The notes: generated from the sequence alone by a model not told the origin. A stretch of 64,000 nt of DNA from Burkholderia sp. SRS-W-2-2016 (GCF_001931485.1 NZ_MSDV01000003.1:1-64000), one strand, 5' to 3'; positions 7,186 through 15,774 are shown, counted from the stretch's first letter. Numbers and translations: made by a program.

Positions 7186-7652
7186 ATGAAACCATTTCAC
7201 ATCCGCCTGCTCGCCACGCTTCCCGTGTTCATCCTATTCGCAGCCGGCTTGCCACTGTTCGCCCATCTCTGGTCCCACGCGGTGTCGGACGCTCTTGCCG
7301 GGGCTTCATTCATCGCGCTGATGCTCGCCAACGCTGTGACGGCACCGTGGCGCCGGTGGATGCTCGTCGACAAGAGCAGAGATTTGAAGCGACGCTTACC
7401 GGCGCCATGTGCTTCGCGCTGGGCATGGTCGTGCCTGTCAACTTTTTGCTGATCGCCGGGGCGGCGCAGGCCCGCAAGGCGCTGGGCCTGCACGGCGCGA
7501 CCGGCATAGTTGTGGGTCTGGTGGCGGCGGTGGTGGTGGCGGCCGCCGCCACCCTTGGCGTGCTCTTTCTTCTGGATTGGGCGTACCACCGGATCAACGC
7601 CGCCTACGCAGCGGCGGAGCAACGCGCCGCACGCAACGGAGGTGCAGCATGA
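7186..7652 (+). pseudogene. Small multi-pass membrane protein, probably frameshifted
   Basis: From ATG 7186 (AAGGAG upstream) one frame gives two hydrophobic segments (LLATLPVFILFAAGLPLF and ALAGASFIALMLANAV) and then runs into a Cys/Arg-rich tail ending at 7452. The frame starting near 7380 continues naturally with two more hydrophobic segments (a stretch ending VVPVNFLLIAGAA and IVVGLVAAVVVAAAATLGV) to 7652. Together they look like one four-helix inner-membrane protein broken by a frameshift near 7375-7400, or a sequencing error there. The alternative is two overlapping genes, the second from ATG 7407. The downstream gene starts inside its stop codon, so coupling is retained. Confidence 0.5.
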
Positions 7653-8293
7653 TGCCCCTCGACGAAACCTCGCCCATCGCCGAGGCGATCGGTCAAGCGA
7701 TCTTTACATGCGTGCCGACCGCTGACATCGCCGCCCGTCTCGACGGCTTTCCGCACGACCTGTCGTTGTTCGAACCGTTTGCAGCAGCATCGGGGCGCGG
7801 GCGGGCCGACGTTCTCGAACTGCTGTTCGACCTGGCGTCAAAACGCGGCCCGGAGCACGTCCGGGACGGCGTGCGTGTGGCGTTGCGGGGGCGCTCCATT
7901 TTTCCGTTCGACCAGGCGTGCGACGCGATCGTGCTCGACCATGCCACGGCCGACGACCTGAACCATCCGACCTCATCGATCCAACGCCCGGACGGCGTGA
8001 TGGACGTCCCCCAGTGGTGGCACTTTTTCCGCACCTGCGGCGACACTTTGACGGACGACCCGCGCGACCTGCACGCGGTGCTGGTCCTGCTGCGTGAACG
8101 CGGCGCGGACCTGGCCGCCACGCCGTTCAGCGGTGAGTCCGACGAGGGCGGTGGAACCCACGGCGACGCGCTGCGGTCGCTGCTGCGCGACGAGCGCATC
8201 GAACGGGAAACGACGGTGCTGCGCGAAGCCGCGGCCGAGGCCATGGCGGGCAGCGAGTCGGTGCCCGCAACGCAAACACGCAAGCGTCTGTAA
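7649..8293 (+). CDS. Hypothetical protein, possibly ankyrin-like
   Basis: A 214-residue protein starting at the tandem ATGATG at 7649, overlapping the preceding stop, with GGAGG 9 bases upstream. Segments such as ADVLELLFDLASKRG and LHAVLVLLRERGADLAATPF have the helix-turn-helix spacing of ankyrin units but are too weak to call alone. It is acidic, soluble and carries a QTRKRL-like basic tail also seen in the neighbouring gene (RARRRL). It has no two-hairpin leader of its own, so it is probably translated together with the membrane protein before it. Confidence 0.55.
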   Translation: MMPLDETSPIAEAIGQAIFTCVPTADIAARLDGFPHDLSLFEPFAAASGRGRADVLELLFDLASKRGPEHVRDGVRVALRGRSIFPFDQACDAIVLDHATADDLNHPTSSIQRPDGVMDVPQWWHFFRTCGDTLTDDPRDLHAVLVLLRERGADLAATPFSGESDEGGGTHGDALRSLLRDERIERETTVLREAAAEAMAGSESVPATQTRKRL

Positions 8294-8304
8294 GTGCAGC
8301 CGGC

Positions 8305-8388
8305 GCTCAACGTTCCACCGCGGCCCGCTCCGGCGGGCTGGGGCAGTACCAGCGCCGGCCGGCGCTGATCACTGAAGGAGTTTTGACC
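8305..8388 (+). promoter_or_regulatory. Two-hairpin leader, copy 4
   Basis: CTCAACGTTCC, hairpin 1 (GCCCGC / GCGGGC, loop tccg), linker GGGCAGTACC, hairpin 2 (CAGCGCC / GGCGCTG, loop ggcc), then GAAGGAG before ATG 8389. The stem of hairpin 2 is 7 bp and entirely different in sequence from copies 1-3. Confidence 0.7.
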
Positions 8389-8835
8389 ATGACACAGACC
8401 AACGCCAGCACCGCGAAGCCGAAGCGCAAACGCTATTACCCGAACCTCTACCAGGCCATCGACCACCGCGACATCAGCGAAGTGCATCGCCTGCTGAAAA
8501 AGCCGGAAGTCCTGGCCGCGATCAACGAGCACACCGGCGTCGGGCCGAACCACACGCCACTGCTGTGCGCGGCGTCGAGTCTTTGGTTCGAGGCTTGCAA
8601 AGCCATCATCGAGGCGGGCGGCGATCCGATGGAAACGAACCGCGACGGGCTCAACGCCGTGGCGATCGCGCGCACTGTTAAGTGGGGGGTCTTCAAGCCC
8701 GAGCGGGAGGCTTGCCGCGAGCAACTGGCCGGCTACGTGTCCGAATGGGAAGCCGCCAAGATTCGCAAGGAACTGGCCCCACTGCTCCAGGCCGCCAGCG
8801 AGCCAGTGGTGCAGCGCGCACGGCGGCGCCTGTAA
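8389..8835 (+). CDS. Ankyrin-repeat protein
   Basis: A 148-residue protein. ATG 8389 is chosen because GAAGGAG lies 8 bases upstream; an in-frame TTG six bases earlier is too close to it. Residues 22-40 (LYQAIDHRDISEVHRLLKK) and 55-80 (HTPLLCAASSLWFEACKAII, then EAGGDP) are two ankyrin units. The N- and C-termini are basic (KPKRKR, RARRRL). No membrane segment. It ends the leader-headed run. A GC-rich inverted repeat without a T-run (8875-8899) follows, between it and the convergent gene. Confidence 0.75.
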   Translation: MTQTNASTAKPKRKRYYPNLYQAIDHRDISEVHRLLKKPEVLAAINEHTGVGPNHTPLLCAASSLWFEACKAIIEAGGDPMETNRDGLNAVAIARTVKWGVFKPEREACREQLAGYVSEWEAAKIRKELAPLLQAASEPVVQRARRRL

Positions 8836-8913
8836 TGCCGCAGGTTGACCGAAACGTCGGTTGACCACTTCGGAACCGGCGCCGTCCTTCGACGCCGGTG
8901 CTGCGGATCGCGC

Positions 8914-10440
8914 TCAGGCCGTCTCGGCGGCCTGCTTGCGTTTGCCGCGTTCAGCGAGGTATTCACCGAGGCGGCGACTGCGCGGGAAGGCCTTCTTCAC
9001 GGCGGCAGCGGTAACCAGCCCTGCGTCAAGGAGACGGGACAACTCGTTCTGCCAGGCCACTGAACGGTTTTCAAACAGAAACTGCTCGATTTCCTCGAAC
9101 TCTTTCAGGTGCGCAAAGGGCTGCCCGTTCGACACGTAGAGATCGCTGATGATGGTTTCTCCACTTTTCGTCGGCAACGGTACGGTTGCTGCGATGGCGA
9201 TGATACGGCCTAACAGTTCTTCCTCTTTCCGCATCCCACCACCTCGAAGCGTGCCCATAAACACCTCCATGACATCGCTGCTACCGAACGTGCCGCTGAT
9301 CAGAAGCGCATCGTCGCTGTATTGCATCAGCAAGTCGGCCCGCGTGTGGTTCGGGTGGTAAACCATGCGGCGATAGCCTTGAGCGTAGGCGCTCTCGATC
9401 GACGGCAAAAAGGGCAGTTGCCGGATGGCCTCGGGCACATCCCAGTCTTTCGACGGTGTGGAGCGGTGCCGCGGCATGATCCGCGCCGCCGGCCCGCAGT
9501 GGTCCGTCAGTGCCAGCGATGCTGCTACCAGGTCTATCGCCGAATGCTCCTCAATCACCGCTGACCCAAACAGCAGCAGGCCGCTCGTGCGTTCCGCCAG
9601 AGCATCGCGCAGTGGTTCGAGAAGCGGTGCGGGGAACGCGCTGGATGTGGCAGAGGTCGGAATCGAATCGACCCTGGGCCACGGGCGGGCGAACGGAGCG
9701 CGAACTTCCAGCGCTCCGTCGTCGGACACGATGCCGACAAGTGCCGTCTCCTCGTCCGTGTGTTTTGGGCGCGACGTGACCATCAGCCGGACATCCTCCT
9801 GAAGCGTGTCGGGCGTGGGTGTATCGAGCAAAACCGCGACGCGATGCCCGGAGTTCAGGGCGTGCAAGCAGGCCATTTCCAGCCGGTCCCCGGTGTCGTT
9901 CCACGACTGCTGGTCCAGCTCCAGCGGACCGACGACGAGCAGCGTGCCGCTGGGCACGCGATCGAGCCCGGCTGACCAAAGGCCGTAGTCGCCAAGGTCG
10001 ATGCTGCCGCTCCATTGGCTGCCGGCGCGTTCAGCGTAGATCAGCGCGCCGTCGGTGGCGTCCTCGTACGCTTCCAGCAGGGCGTCGATGGCCCCTTGGG
10101 ACGTCGTGACGTACACACCAGGAACGGGACCCGTCGGCCAGATTTGGGGTGCGCCGTGGGTGACAACCGCTTCAGGTGGGGAAAGAGCTTTAAGGAGTTC
10201 CTGCGGCGACATGTCGATCGCAAAGCGCTTCTTCAGCCGGAACGCCAGGCGGCCGGTCGATGCCGTATCAAGCTCTGTGGCAACGACACGATCCGGGAAT
10301 GCCATCACTTCGGGCCAGTTGCGCAGGCCAGGCAGCGCCGCGATGAGATCGAGCGCCTGCCCGTGGGTGAAGGATGGGTGCGAGGGCTGCAAAAGGCCGC
10401 GAACGAGCCCGGCCAACAGCTTCAGTTGCTGAGTGTCCAT
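8914..10440 (-). CDS. Large hypothetical protein with plasmid-type N-terminal motif
   Basis: A 508-residue protein; start at 10440 chosen for AGGAGA 6 bases upstream. The N-terminus (FTHGQALDLIAALPGLRNWPEV, residues about 21-42, quoted here only in part as FTHGQALDLIAALPG) resembles a motif I associate with large proteins of betaproteobacterial plasmids. The body is a mixed alpha/beta soluble protein with hydrophobic strands (GTLLVVGPLEL, HRVAVLLDT, GLLLFGSAVI) that suggest a nucleotide- or ligand-binding fold, but no Walker or catalytic motif is clear. The C-terminus is helical and basic. It is transcribed away from the AAA ATPase gene across a 305-bp gap. Function unknown. Confidence 0.65.
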   Translation of the reverse strand: MDTQQLKLLAGLVRGLLQPSHPSFTHGQALDLIAALPGLRNWPEVMAFPDRVVATELDTASTGRLAFRLKKRFAIDMSPQELLKALSPPEAVVTHGAPQIWPTGPVPGVYVTTSQGAIDALLEAYEDATDGALIYAERAGSQWSGSIDLGDYGLWSAGLDRVPSGTLLVVGPLELDQQSWNDTGDRLEMACLHALNSGHRVAVLLDTPTPDTLQEDVRLMVTSRPKHTDEETALVGIVSDDGALEVRAPFARPWPRVDSIPTSATSSAFPAPLLEPLRDALAERTSGLLLFGSAVIEEHSAIDLVAASLALTDHCGPAARIMPRHRSTPSKDWDVPEAIRQLPFLPSIESAYAQGYRRMVYHPNHTRADLLMQYSDDALLISGTFGSSDVMEVFMGTLRGGGMRKEEELLGRIIAIAATVPLPTKSGETIISDLYVSNGQPFAHLKEFEEIEQFLFENRSVAWQNELSRLLDAGLVTAAAVKKAFPRSRRLGEYLAERGKRKQAAETA

Positions 10441-10745
10441 TGCTTTCTCCTGGGCGGCAAAATCCGGTGCACGCTTTGCGGGCCGCCCATCGAAAACAAT
10501 GTGAAATGGGGTAGGTGCTTTGAGACATCGTCTTCGTCTTGCTCCGAGAGGAGCGCGTGCGGCAGGCGACGACAGCCTGACCCTATTGTAACCCCTGACG
10601 TAACCGCGCGTGACGACCACGTTCACGCACCCTACGAATGCGTTGGTGGCGTCCAGCCCGACGCGCAAGCGGGCCGAAATGCCATAATCAGAACGTTAAA
10701 AGCAACCGACTCGCGGATGCTGAATCGTCGAAACTTGGAGGCGCT
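10441..10745. other. Divergent intergenic region, no gene recognised
   Basis: About 305 bp between divergent genes should hold both promoters. I could not pick a convincing -35/-10 pair for either side. The sequence near 10577-10600 is less GC-rich than its surroundings. Confidence 0.4.
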
Positions 10746-12110
10746 GTGATCCCAGGCTACACCGAAGACGAGTTTGGAACGAAGCTAGGTGCGGTGTTGT
10801 CCGCCTCACGACCGATTCATAGCATCGAATACCTGAAGGGGCGGGACAAAGAGCTTGATACGATCAAGAAGAGCCTCTATGCGCCCGGCCGCCATGTCTT
10901 CATTTACGGCGATCGCGGCGTCGGTAAGAGTTCGCTCGGACAGACCGCGGCTGTCCAGTATCAGAGCGCCAGTGCGCCGCCGGTGTTCGTGTCTGGGTCA
11001 CCCGATGACACGTTCAGCACGGTTATTGCAAACATCGTTACCCAGGCATTACGCCAACCACGGACGGAAAATGTCAAAACAACGCGATCAGCGACCGTAG
11101 ACCTTGCGCGCGTGAAGCTGTCAGCAGGAAGCGAGACCAGCGCGCCGGACATCGCCGACCGAATCCGATCCATCGGTGATGCTGTCGCACTTTTGGAAGA
11201 AGTCGCAGAAAAGCGCCGAGGAAGCACCGCAGTGGTTATCGACGAGTTCGATGCCATCCTGGATGCGGCCGAACGTAACAAGTTTGCCGCGCTGCTGAAA
11301 CAGATGGGCGATCGATCCGTCAACATCAAGTTCATTTTCACGGGGATAGGAAAATCGCTGTATGAACTTCTTGGAGCCCATCAGTCGTCGTATCGCCAGC
11401 TAGAACAGGTCGAGCTACCGCGGTTGGGCTGGGATGCGCGACGGGGCATCGTGCAGTCGGCGGCGGATGCCTTTGAGATCGAACTTGATAATGATGTGAA
11501 CTGGCGCATCGCTATGGTTAGCGACGGGTTCCCGTACTACATCCACCTCATCACGGAAAAAATCCTCTGGTCTGCGTTTGCGTCTGACAACGAGGTAACG
11601 CAGATCGATGCCGATCTCTTCCTGCATGGGCTCGGTGAGGCGATCCTCTCGACGGCGGGGGAGCTGAAGCGTCCTTATGAAAAGGCGGTGGTCCACCACC
11701 CGGAGATGGAAGATTTGGTTTGGGCGACCGCTGATCACGAGGATTTGATCCGATCCGTCGACGGCATCTTCCAGTCCTACGAGGTCGTGATTGGAAAACG
11801 GGCCGATGGGCGCGAACCTTTGGAGCGCGGCCGTTTCGCTGCGCAGCTTCGGAAGTTGAAAGGGGGCGCCTACGGCTCGGTGCTCACCCAACCGGATGGA
11901 CGGCAGGGGCTTTACACCTACACGGAAAAAATGCTGCGGGGGTATGTGCGTATGCAAGCCGAAGCCAACGGCGTAGCGTTGAGCGGTGAGCAACCTGCAC
12001 GCAAGCAAGCGATGCACGTCGGTAATGCGCGTAGTGGGTACCGCGGTCCGAGCATCCCGCGTGGGGTGCGCACGGGGCAAGTGGTCGGCGAATGGGATGA
12101 CGAAAAGTAG
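10746..12110 (+). CDS. AAA ATPase, ORC/STAND-like
   Basis: A 454-residue protein; GTG 10746 is used because GGAGG lies 5 bases upstream and the family-like sequence starts there. Walker A is YGDRGVGKSS (residue about 54-63) and Walker B TAVVIDEFD (about 163-171), with an R-rich sensor region later, the layout of the ORC1/AAA_16 ATPases used by many defence and replication-linked systems. The C-terminus beyond residue 330 has no clear domain and ends basic. A HEPN-like gene follows 68 bp later on the same strand, so the two may act together. Substrate unknown. Confidence 0.75.
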   Translation: MIPGYTEDEFGTKLGAVLSASRPIHSIEYLKGRDKELDTIKKSLYAPGRHVFIYGDRGVGKSSLGQTAAVQYQSASAPPVFVSGSPDDTFSTVIANIVTQALRQPRTENVKTTRSATVDLARVKLSAGSETSAPDIADRIRSIGDAVALLEEVAEKRRGSTAVVIDEFDAILDAAERNKFAALLKQMGDRSVNIKFIFTGIGKSLYELLGAHQSSYRQLEQVELPRLGWDARRGIVQSAADAFEIELDNDVNWRIAMVSDGFPYYIHLITEKILWSAFASDNEVTQIDADLFLHGLGEAILSTAGELKRPYEKAVVHHPEMEDLVWATADHEDLIRSVDGIFQSYEVVIGKRADGREPLERGRFAAQLRKLKGGAYGSVLTQPDGRQGLYTYTEKMLRGYVRMQAEANGVALSGEQPARKQAMHVGNARSGYRGPSIPRGVRTGQVVGEWDDEK

Positions 12111-12178
12111 CCCGCTGAACCAATGTCCCCAAAATAGACCTGAGCCTCACCGGCACGAGGACTTCGCGCAAACATGAC

Positions 12179-13066
12179 ATGAAAACAACCACGGATCTAT
12201 ACGCCGGGCTCACGACCCTTCAGTTGCCGCCCGAGCAGGACGAGTATGACCTGGGCGATGGCCTCGTCCTGCGTCGCACGTATGCGCACCTCATGAGTTC
12301 GTACACGATGGCGTTCAGGCCGCCCGAAGCGCCGGGCAAGCACCATCCCGCACCCTGGAAAGCGACGACCCGCCACGACGGTTTTGATGTTCGCACGGAA
12401 CTGTTCATCCCCGGCGACTACACGCCACCCGGCGACATGACGCCGTACGACGTAGCGCGCACGCTCACCAGCGTGCTGCGGCTGTGCGTCAATCCGACGA
12501 TCCGGTTTCTCGTGCAATCGAGTCATTCCCTTTCCGAGGTCGCCTCGATCCCGGATCGCGAGATCCAGCTCACGCCCGTTGAATCGACACAGCAATACAT
12601 TCAACTCGCGCTCATACGAACCGAACCAGTGATCGGACCGTTGGGGTGGGTCGGCAAATACTGGTCAAACGCTGTCTCCCTGATGGCGACGCACGCGGAC
12701 TTCAGGCTCGCCATGGAAGCGTTCGAACTGTCCACGTTCGTTCCGCACCATGCGCTGACGCTCGTGTCGCTTTGGGGCGCGCTCGAAGCGCTTTTCTCGC
12801 CGTCTACCTCGGAACTGAGGTTTCGTGTGTCGGTGTTGATCGCGTCGTACATCCATCCGCCAGGCGGAGAACGGCTTGCGCTCCAACGCGAGATTTTCGA
12901 TCTGTACGACAAGCGGTCCGCCGCGGCCCACGGCAAGCCGAAGCACAACACGTCGCACCTTGTGCAGACGTTCAACATCCTTCAACGGGTTCTTGTTCGG
13001 ATGATCGAAGAGAACGAGGTCCCGAGCAGGACCGCGCTCAACAACATGTTGCTCGGCGCGCCATAG
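12179..13066 (+). CDS. HEPN-domain-like protein (ApeA/Apea-type)
   Basis: A 295-residue protein. The C-terminal third carries a helical bundle with the motif YDKRSAAAHGK (near residue 243), matching the R-x(4)-H signature of HEPN ribonucleases, preceded by the hydrophobic helix LTLVSLWGALEALF (about 183-196). This C-terminal pattern is like that of Apea-type HEPN proteins, some of which (ApeA) abort phage infection by cutting RNA. The N-terminal 160 residues are unrecognised. It lies directly after the AAA ATPase gene. Nuclease activity and a defence role are inferred from the motif and context. Confidence 0.62.
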   Translation: MKTTTDLYAGLTTLQLPPEQDEYDLGDGLVLRRTYAHLMSSYTMAFRPPEAPGKHHPAPWKATTRHDGFDVRTELFIPGDYTPPGDMTPYDVARTLTSVLRLCVNPTIRFLVQSSHSLSEVASIPDREIQLTPVESTQQYIQLALIRTEPVIGPLGWVGKYWSNAVSLMATHADFRLAMEAFELSTFVPHHALTLVSLWGALEALFSPSTSELRFRVSVLIASYIHPPGGERLALQREIFDLYDKRSAAAHGKPKHNTSHLVQTFNILQRVLVRMIEENEVPSRTALNNMLLGAP

Positions 13067-13186
13067 GCGGAGCCGTGTATTTGCCGTCGCGGGCTTCGCG
13101 GCGGCAACGGGCACATGTGACGATGAGCATCGCCCAACTGCATCTATCGCGCAGCGATGCGAAAAAAGCGCTAAAGACGCGTGCCC

Positions 13187-13502
13187 CCCAACGTCCACAC
13201 CTTAAATGGGCTCAGTGCGCCGGATAACACCGGCCTTCACGCTGCGCGCACGGCCTGATGCCGCGGGTTCCCGCGGTTGCAGGCGTTCGCCTCCTTTCCT
13301 TGCGGTGCGCTCGAACCTGCCGTTTCCCGACGCATAGCCCATCCCGGCCGCTTTCAGGCAAGGGATCGCTTCGCTTTCGCCGGGCACCCGGTCCCTTCGG
13401 GCTGCGGCTTTCGTCGAACCCTGGCCCTCGCGGCCGAGCTGGTCCGTTCATGCGTCACGGCAGGCTCCGAAACGCACAACATCACGGAAAGGAAGGCAGA
13501 CC
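13187..13502 (+). promoter_or_regulatory. Long leader of ardA, copy A
   Basis: About 315 bp without a credible gene. It contains CCAACGTCCAC, then a block with ACCTGCCGTTTCCCGACG, a CTTTCGCC/GGGCACCCGGTC block, CTGCGGCTTTCGTCGAACC and finally CACGGCAGGCTCC before GGAAAGG and ATG 13503. The same blocks in the same order recur at 16589-16857. Several inverted repeats occur, such as CCGCGG/CCGCGG at about 13262-13277. Candidate special promoter or structured leader. Confidence 0.6.
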
Positions 13503-14084
13503 ATGAACGCCAGCAACCAACCCACAGCACAAACTCCGAACGTCGCGCAGTTCCTCGCCCCCACGGCCCACCAAACCGCATCACTCCAAACCCGCTACTG
13601 CGCAGTGCCCTACGCCTACGACGGCCGAACGTTCTACTTCAGCGACCTGGACGGCTACAACAAACGGTACGCAGCACGGTTGCCGGTGGAGGAGTACGAG
13701 ATCCAACTGGTCGACGGCAGCGACGCCGAGGCACAACTGTTCAACCTGCTGGGCGTCAACCAGGCGACGCTCGAACGTTGGTTCGACGAGGTGGTCGACC
13801 TTACCGAAGATCAACACGCGGCGCTGGCGTTTCTCGTTGGTGACTTGGGCCTGAGCCTGTCCGACGCGCTGGACAAGATGGATGACGTGAACTTGCGCGA
13901 GGGCTCCCTGCTGGAGGCGGCCACCGAGTTTTTTGACGAGTGCTACCTTAACGACATCCCGGAGGCGGTCCGGTTTTACATTGATTACGACGCGTTCGCC
14001 AGAGACCAAAACCTCAGCGGTGCGATGTCGGAGCTGGAGTTCGCCGGCCAAACGTACACCGTGACCAACGCCGACGCGCGGTAA
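13503..14084 (+). CDS. ardA: ArdA-like antirestriction protein
   Basis: A 193-residue, strongly acidic protein; GGAAAGG lies upstream of ATG. The order of features fits ArdA: an N-terminal YDGRTFYFSDLDG segment, a middle with DLTEDQHAALAFLVGD, and the C-terminal signature IPEAVRFYIDYDAFARD (about residue 155-171) followed by LSGAMSELEF. ArdA mimics bent B-form DNA and inhibits type I restriction enzymes, protecting newly transferred DNA. Such genes usually sit in the leading region, which enters the recipient first. The long repeated leader upstream fits early expression. Sequence identity is low and the extra N-terminus is Gln/Thr-rich. Confidence 0.75.
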   Translation: MNASNQPTAQTPNVAQFLAPTAHQTASLQTRYCAVPYAYDGRTFYFSDLDGYNKRYAARLPVEEYEIQLVDGSDAEAQLFNLLGVNQATLERWFDEVVDLTEDQHAALAFLVGDLGLSLSDALDKMDDVNLREGSLLEAATEFFDECYLNDIPEAVRFYIDYDAFARDQNLSGAMSELEFAGQTYTVTNADAR

Positions 14085-14086
14085 GC

Positions 14087-14109
14087 GGCGGCCTGGGCGC
14101 GAGGCCGCC
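14087..14109 (+). terminator. Terminator-like hairpin after ardA
   Basis: Arms GGCGGCCT (14087-14094) and AGGCCGCC (14102-14109), followed by CTGTTGTTG rather than an uninterrupted T-run. It lies between ardA and the convergent lipoprotein gene. Confidence 0.55.
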
Positions 14110-14154
14110 CTGTTGTTGATAGAAACAAACGAACAAACAGACACGCATACGTTT

Positions 14155-15159
14155 TCAGTGAACGTTGTCCGCCGCGCGCCAGATCGTGGCGAGTTGTTCG
14201 TTCCCGTGCGCCTTGGCCTGCACAAGGGTCGTTAGGGCGTTGTGCAGCGGAGGAAGCACCGCGCGGTACGCGGCCACCGCGCGCGTCAGCCCTTTGCACG
14301 GCCCCATATCCGGGATGAAATCACCTGGTTTAACGTCGTGCCCGTCCAGGCACGTGGCGTTCCATCGCGCGATTCCGGCGTCGAGCATCGCTTCGCGGGA
14401 CGCCTCGTCCTTTTCCGCCTCGGTGATTTTGTCGTCGGTGATGGAAATCTGCGCCTTGTCCACGCCCATTTGGCCGACCACTACGCTGGCCTGGCCTTGC
14501 GCGACACCGTTGCCAGTGGCGGCCAGTTGCTGCGCGCGTTTGAGTTTGGCTTGCTCAACCTCAACGGCACGGGCGTAATACGCCGTGGCACGAGGCCATT
14601 TGTCGATCTTGTCATGCGCGCGCACGACGAACGCGTTCAAGTCCTGCGACAGTGCGGCAACCTGGCGATTGAGTTGATCGACTTGCTGGCCGCGCTGGCG
14701 GGCAGCAATCACCGGGGCGCCGGCCGCGTTCAACTGCGTCACCACGGCATCGAAATCGGCGGTTTCACCTTTGACGAAACGCTGGACCCCGGTCTGTGCG
14801 CCCTGTGCCACAGTCAGGTCGATCCCATTGGCGGTGACGGTCCCGCCGAAGTTCTGGCCGACCGGAAATGGTGTGGCCTGGAGGGTAAGGGTAAGGCTGC
14901 TCCCGTCCACTGAGCCGACGACGTTGGCCGTGCTCGTTGCGAGCGTCCCGTCGTTGTTCAACGACACGCTGCGCGTCGTACCGCTAAAACGATGGTCCGG
15001 GGTTTCGGTGATCTGGAGCAGTATGGCGGCGTTCGCGGTGTGCGACACGTACGTGCCCGACACGGAGCGATCCCCGCAAGCCGCCAGAAGCAGGGCGCCG
15101 ACGACTGCCGGTAGGCAGACGGCCAGCGCGTCGCGCAGGTATTTTGATTGATCTCTCAT
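14155..15159 (-). CDS. Lipoprotein of unknown function
   Basis: A 334-residue exported lipoprotein: hydrophobic signal ending in the lipobox LLLAAC, with Cys at residue 28, so lipid attachment is expected. Residues 35-125 are beta-rich (repeated Thr/Ser-rich strands such as SSLTLTLQ), and residues 140-260 are long helices probably forming a coiled coil (QQVDQLNRQVAALSQDLNAF, then EVEQAKLKRAQQL). It lacks any enzyme motif I recognise. An envelope lipoprotein on a conjugative element could serve surface exclusion or the transfer channel, but nothing proves this. It is convergent with ardA. Confidence 0.65.
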   Translation of the reverse strand: MRDQSKYLRDALAVCLPAVVGALLLAACGDRSVSGTYVSHTANAAILLQITETPDHRFSGTTRSVSLNNDGTLATSTANVVGSVDGSSLTLTLQATPFPVGQNFGGTVTANGIDLTVAQGAQTGVQRFVKGETADFDAVVTQLNAAGAPVIAARQRGQQVDQLNRQVAALSQDLNAFVVRAHDKIDKWPRATAYYARAVEVEQAKLKRAQQLAATGNGVAQGQASVVVGQMGVDKAQISITDDKITEAEKDEASREAMLDAGIARWNATCLDGHDVKPGDFIPDMGPCKGLTRAVAAYRAVLPPLHNALTTLVQAKAHGNEQLATIWRAADNVH

Positions 15160-15280
15160 CGCGCCCCCGGGAGCGGTCTGTTCTTATGTCCGACAGTATA
15201 GCCAGGCCGCGGATCACGCCCTCATCCATGACGACGGCTGGTCGATGCCACGGCCGTGGATTCAGCGTCGCGCCCCGTGA

Positions 15281-15334
15281 TTGATGCATACCTACTAATA
15301 CATACGTATCAATACATACACACCGATACGAACA
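15281..15334. repeat. AATACATAC repeat block, left of parA locus
   Basis: AT-rich block in a GC-rich neighbourhood with several ATAC-type units, including AATACATACGTATCAATAC and then ACACACCGATACGAACA. The unit CGATACGAACA recurs at 16560-16570, on the other side of the parA gene, and TATCAATAC recurs at 16431. Candidate binding sites of a partition protein. Confidence 0.55.
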
Positions 15335-15361
15335 GAAAAGCCCCTTATTAATGGGCTTTTC
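15335..15361. terminator. Bidirectional terminator between parA locus and lipoprotein
   Basis: Perfect arms GAAAAGCCC (15335-15343) and GGGCTTTTC (15353-15361). A- and T-tracts on the outer ends allow termination in both directions, most clearly for the leftward parA transcript. Confidence 0.75.
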
Positions 15362-15384
15362 GTCGTTACTGCCGGTGTCGCCGA

Positions 15385-15765
15385 TCACTTTTTGTTGTCG
15401 ACGATCAAAGTCTCGCCCGCCGCCAGCAGTTCCCGGTATTTCATCATCGCCAAGAACATGATCGCGCTCGTGGGCGGGCCGACCGTCGTGCCGTCCATGT
15501 CGTCGCGGTAGTCGTTCACGATGCGCATTTGCGTTGCGGTCGACGTGCGCCCGCGGATCGACGCGTTGCAGACAACGACCGGATCGCCCGGGTTCGCACG
15601 CTTGACCGTCCGCACCACGTACTCGCCGTACAGCACGCCGTCGGGCTCCGAAAACGCCACGCTTGCTACGCTGGCCGCGGCGGCCATCAGGTCTTGCTCC
15701 GGCTTTTTAGCCGTTAGACGGGCCAGTGCGTTCATTCCAGTTTCCATCATCGTCTCCAGGTTCAA
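15385..15765 (-). CDS. Small partner gene of the parA-like locus
   Basis: This encodes 126 residues; it starts 9 bp after the parA stop and is therefore probably translated from the same message. The central part (VLYGEYVVRTVKRANPGDPVVVCNAS) is beta-rich and the rest helical; no helix-turn-helix or ribbon-helix-helix is obvious. By position it is where a ParB-type or adaptor protein is expected in small ParA (type Ib) loci, but the sequence gives no proof. Could also be an unrelated follower. Confidence 0.55.
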   Translation of the reverse strand: MNLETMMETGMNALARLTAKKPEQDLMAAAASVASVAFSEPDGVLYGEYVVRTVKRANPGDPVVVCNASIRGRTSTATQMRIVNDYRDDMDGTTVGPPTSAIMFLAMMKYRELLAAGETLIVDNKK

Positions 15766-15774
15766 AGGTTAAGG

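Noticed and set aside
6058-8388. Integron attC sites between small genes
   Set aside because: A RYYYAAC-like box is present but no GTTRRRY core follows the hairpins, no integrase is visible, and hairpins are two short stems rather than one long imperfect palindrome.
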